From Candidatus Gastranaerophilales bacterium (GTDB lineage Bacteria; Cyanobacteriota; Vampirovibrionia; Gastranaerophilales; Gastranaerophilaceae): 64,000 bases of DNA. Within the stretch, counting starts at the first letter, position 1. Each line of letters starts with the position of its first letter. The stretch covers positions 32,331-96,330 of the forward strand of contig CANPYW010000005.1 of assembly GCA_947588745.1 (NCBI GenBank). The letters run 5' to 3'. The notes under the pieces were generated by a model. That model had not been told where the DNA came from and searched no databases. It saw nothing but the letters and a program-made list of their open reading frames with translations. The translations under genes were made by a program, and so were the position numbers. Below are positions 62,532 to 64,000 of the stretch, in pieces.

Positions 62532-64000
62532 ATGCCAGATAAAATTAGACCATACAGTTATAATTATAATATACAAAAAGCAAAACCCCAAAAACAGCAG
62601 AGTTTTAAAGGGCCTGTGACAGGTACACTTTCAGGATTAAGATTTTTAAATAACAGTCCTGCTATTGGGGCATGTGCCGTAGATTTGGCTTCCATGGTTA
62701 TTCCGAGAACGGTTATAGAAACCAAAAACAGAGGTAAACAGTCAGGGTTCGAAACGTTTTTCAGAGAAGTATCAAGCTGTGTTGTACATGCCTGCGTTGG
62801 TGTGATAGGACTGGCTGCTGCAACCGTAATATCCAAAAACTTCAACAATAAATACGGAATAAAAGCTCAAAATATATTTGCAAGCAGAGAAACCATAAAC
62901 AGCATGTCAACAATATGGGAAAATTCTTCCGACAAAAGGGAATTCTTCGGGTCATTTGTTGATAATATAAAAGGTTTAAACGGAAAAAGCTGGCAAAACG
63001 TATCCGATAGTGCAAAAGAAGACGTAGTAAACACGCTTGTTAATATTTCGGAGAAAACAAAAGCACTTGCAAATTCCGATAAAAACGGTAAAAAAGCATT
63101 AAAACAAGAAATAAAAGAATTAAAAAGTACGGTTATTGCAAAAATTACGAAAGATACTGGTGCTCAAGCCTCATACAAACTGAATGCCGTTTCAGCAAAT
63201 ACAAAAGAGATTTCATCAAGCTTATCGGAACTTGTTGATAATGCAGTGGGGTTATCAAATTCATTTGCATCGACCACAAAAGAAAAATTACCGGAATTTG
63301 TAAAATCCTTAAAAAAGAACAAAACAGCTTCAACTTTGATAGGGCTTGGAATATGTTCCGCAATTTGTATGTCAATACAGCCGTTCAACAGATGGTTAAC
63401 AAAAAAGAGAACCGGGCAAGACGGTTTTGTGGGTGTTGAAAATAAAAAAAGCGATAATTCCAAAAAATTTAAGACTTTAAAAACCCTATTGGGAGTTGGA
63501 TTTCCTCTGTTTGCCGTAAGCACGATAGGTAAACCCTCGGATTTACTTTCCAATATACAATTCAACAGCAAAGTTCCGACCTTAAACCAATTTAAACTGA
63601 TATACGGACTTACTATAGGTTCAAGATTTATGTCGTCAAGGGACGGCAACGAGCTTAGAGAAGGGGTAATTAAAGATACCTTGGGCTTTACAAATTGGCT
63701 AATACTGGGCGGAGTTGTTTCAAAACTGACGGCAAGAGGTTTAGGTGGAAAAGAACTGATAAACAATCCCATAAACGAAGAAGGTAAAAAAGGCTTAAAA
63801 TATGCGGCGAAATGGCTTACCAAATCATCGGTAAAATCATTTGATGAAGTTTTACTGCCTGCTTCAAAAGAGCTGACAAAAGACGGCAGGCTTTTAAGCT
63901 TTTCAAAATTATTTAAAAATGCCGCTCCCGAAGTTAAATCTAAAATATTAAAATTGGCCGCATCACAAGTTGCAGGGTATTTATATTCGGGCATTGTATT
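62532..64000 (+). CDS. Large membrane protein of unknown function, C terminus beyond window edge
   Basis: The frame is open from ATG 62532 to the window end (at least 489 residues). Near the N terminus is QQSFKG (residues 22-27), similar to the SFSG in the left-edge gene. Hydrophobic segments lie near residues 42-62, 82-104, 270-285, 315-335 and 390-405; a Lys-rich region with coiled-coil tendency occupies 125-260. No catalytic motif is seen. The ~276-residue minus-strand frame at 63164-63994 lies antisense to this gene and is not coding. Confidence 0.8.
   Translation, partial: MPDKIRPYSYNYNIQKAKPQKQQSFKGPVTGTLSGLRFLNNSPAIGACAVDLASMVIPRTVIETKNRGKQSGFETFFREVSSCVVHACVGVIGLAAATVISKNFNNKYGIKAQNIFASRETINSMSTIWENSSDKREFFGSFVDNIKGLNGKSWQNVSDSAKEDVVNTLVNISEKTKALANSDKNGKKALKQEIKELKSTVIAKITKDTGAQASYKLNAVSANTKEISSSLSELVDNAVGLSNSFASTTKEKLPEFVKSLKKNKTASTLIGLGICSAICMSIQPFNRWLTKKRTGQDGFVGVENKKSDNSKKFKTLKTLLGVGFPLFAVSTIGKPSDLLSNIQFNSKVPTLNQFKLIYGLTIGSRFMSSRDGNELREGVIKDTLGFTNWLILGGVVSKLTARGLGGKELINNPINEEGKKGLKYAAKWLTKSSVKSFDEVLLPASKELTKDGRLLSFSKLFKNAAPEVKSKILKLAASQVAGYLYSGIV

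Noticed and set aside
63164..63994. 276-residue minus-strand open frame
   Set aside because: It lies antisense to the open 489-codon plus frame, which has membrane segments, sensible codon use and a clear N terminus.

Overview
The window is AT-rich, uses a standard bacterial code, and most genes carry AGGAG-type ribosome binding sites. The best guess is a fermentative, gut-type member of the non-photosynthetic Cyanobacteria (Vampirovibrionia/'Melainabacteria', order Gastranaerophilales). Three things support this. The ATP synthase cluster runs a-c-b'-b-delta-alpha-gamma with separate b' and b genes and no beta or epsilon gene, which is the cyanobacterial split. Hydrogenase-maturation and sodium-pump decarboxylase genes indicate anaerobic metabolism. 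Proteins at both window ends have a short N-terminal SF(K/S)G motif, which I associate with this order from memory. The lineage call is inference.

Layout. 1-6.8 kb (minus): the 3' part of a large HNH-like coiled-coil protein is cut by the window edge, followed by a small membrane protein, RNase E/G and a two-module radical SAM protein. 6.9-9.4 kb: tRNA-Glu(CTC), a 50-codon small ORF, a receiver-only response regulator with an apparently leaderless promoter, smpB, two unknown small genes and an XRE regulator. 9.4-17.4 kb (minus): Ski2-like helicase, DAHP synthase, a sugar-nucleotide transferase, ffh, hydE and a repeat-containing membrane protein. 17.6-25.8 kb (plus): atp operon overlapping an AsmA-like gene. 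25.8-28.4 kb (minus): dicarboxylate/glutamate symporter and a beta-lactamase-fold serine hydrolase. 28.6-31.4 kb (plus): diguanylate cyclase plus two radical SAM proteins, then a predicted structured ncRNA. 32-33.7 kb: membrane-anchored HExxH protein.

33.8-41.9 kb is an oxaloacetate-centred locus. A plus-strand operon (Re-citrate/homocitrate synthase family, aconitase-type large and small subunits, isocitrate-type dehydrogenase) would build 2-oxoglutarate from oxaloacetate and acetyl-CoA. It converges on a minus-strand operon (birA, oadG, oadA, oadB) encoding biotin ligase and the sodium-pumping oxaloacetate decarboxylase. 42-47.8 kb: peroxiredoxin, anmK, ctpA, an NADH oxidase/CoA-disulfide reductase family flavoprotein, a TM1266-like small protein, hsp20 and two related small unknowns. 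48-52.7 kb: two large proteins without signal peptides, one with a coiled coil and CHAP domain, the other a helical-repeat protein. 52.7-55.9 kb: YdjC deacetylase, family 2 glycosyltransferase and aroA. 56-59.1 kb (minus): a vWA / FHA-like multispan / zinc-ribbon TonB-like trio that I cannot match to a named system. 59.1-62 kb: trkA-trkH. The right edge cuts a large membrane protein.

The metabolic genes fit a fermenter that makes amino acids (DAHP and EPSP synthases, 2-oxoglutarate branch), disposes of electrons through an [FeFe] hydrogenase (HydE, TM1266-like protein), and couples oxaloacetate decarboxylation to sodium export while its ATP synthase c-ring looks proton-specific. The strongest candidates for undescribed biology are the structured RNA at about 31.48-31.62 kb, the vWA/FHA/zinc-ribbon trio, the CHAP/helical-repeat pair and the HNH-like coiled-coil protein. 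I saw no CRISPR array, insertion sequence or prophage.
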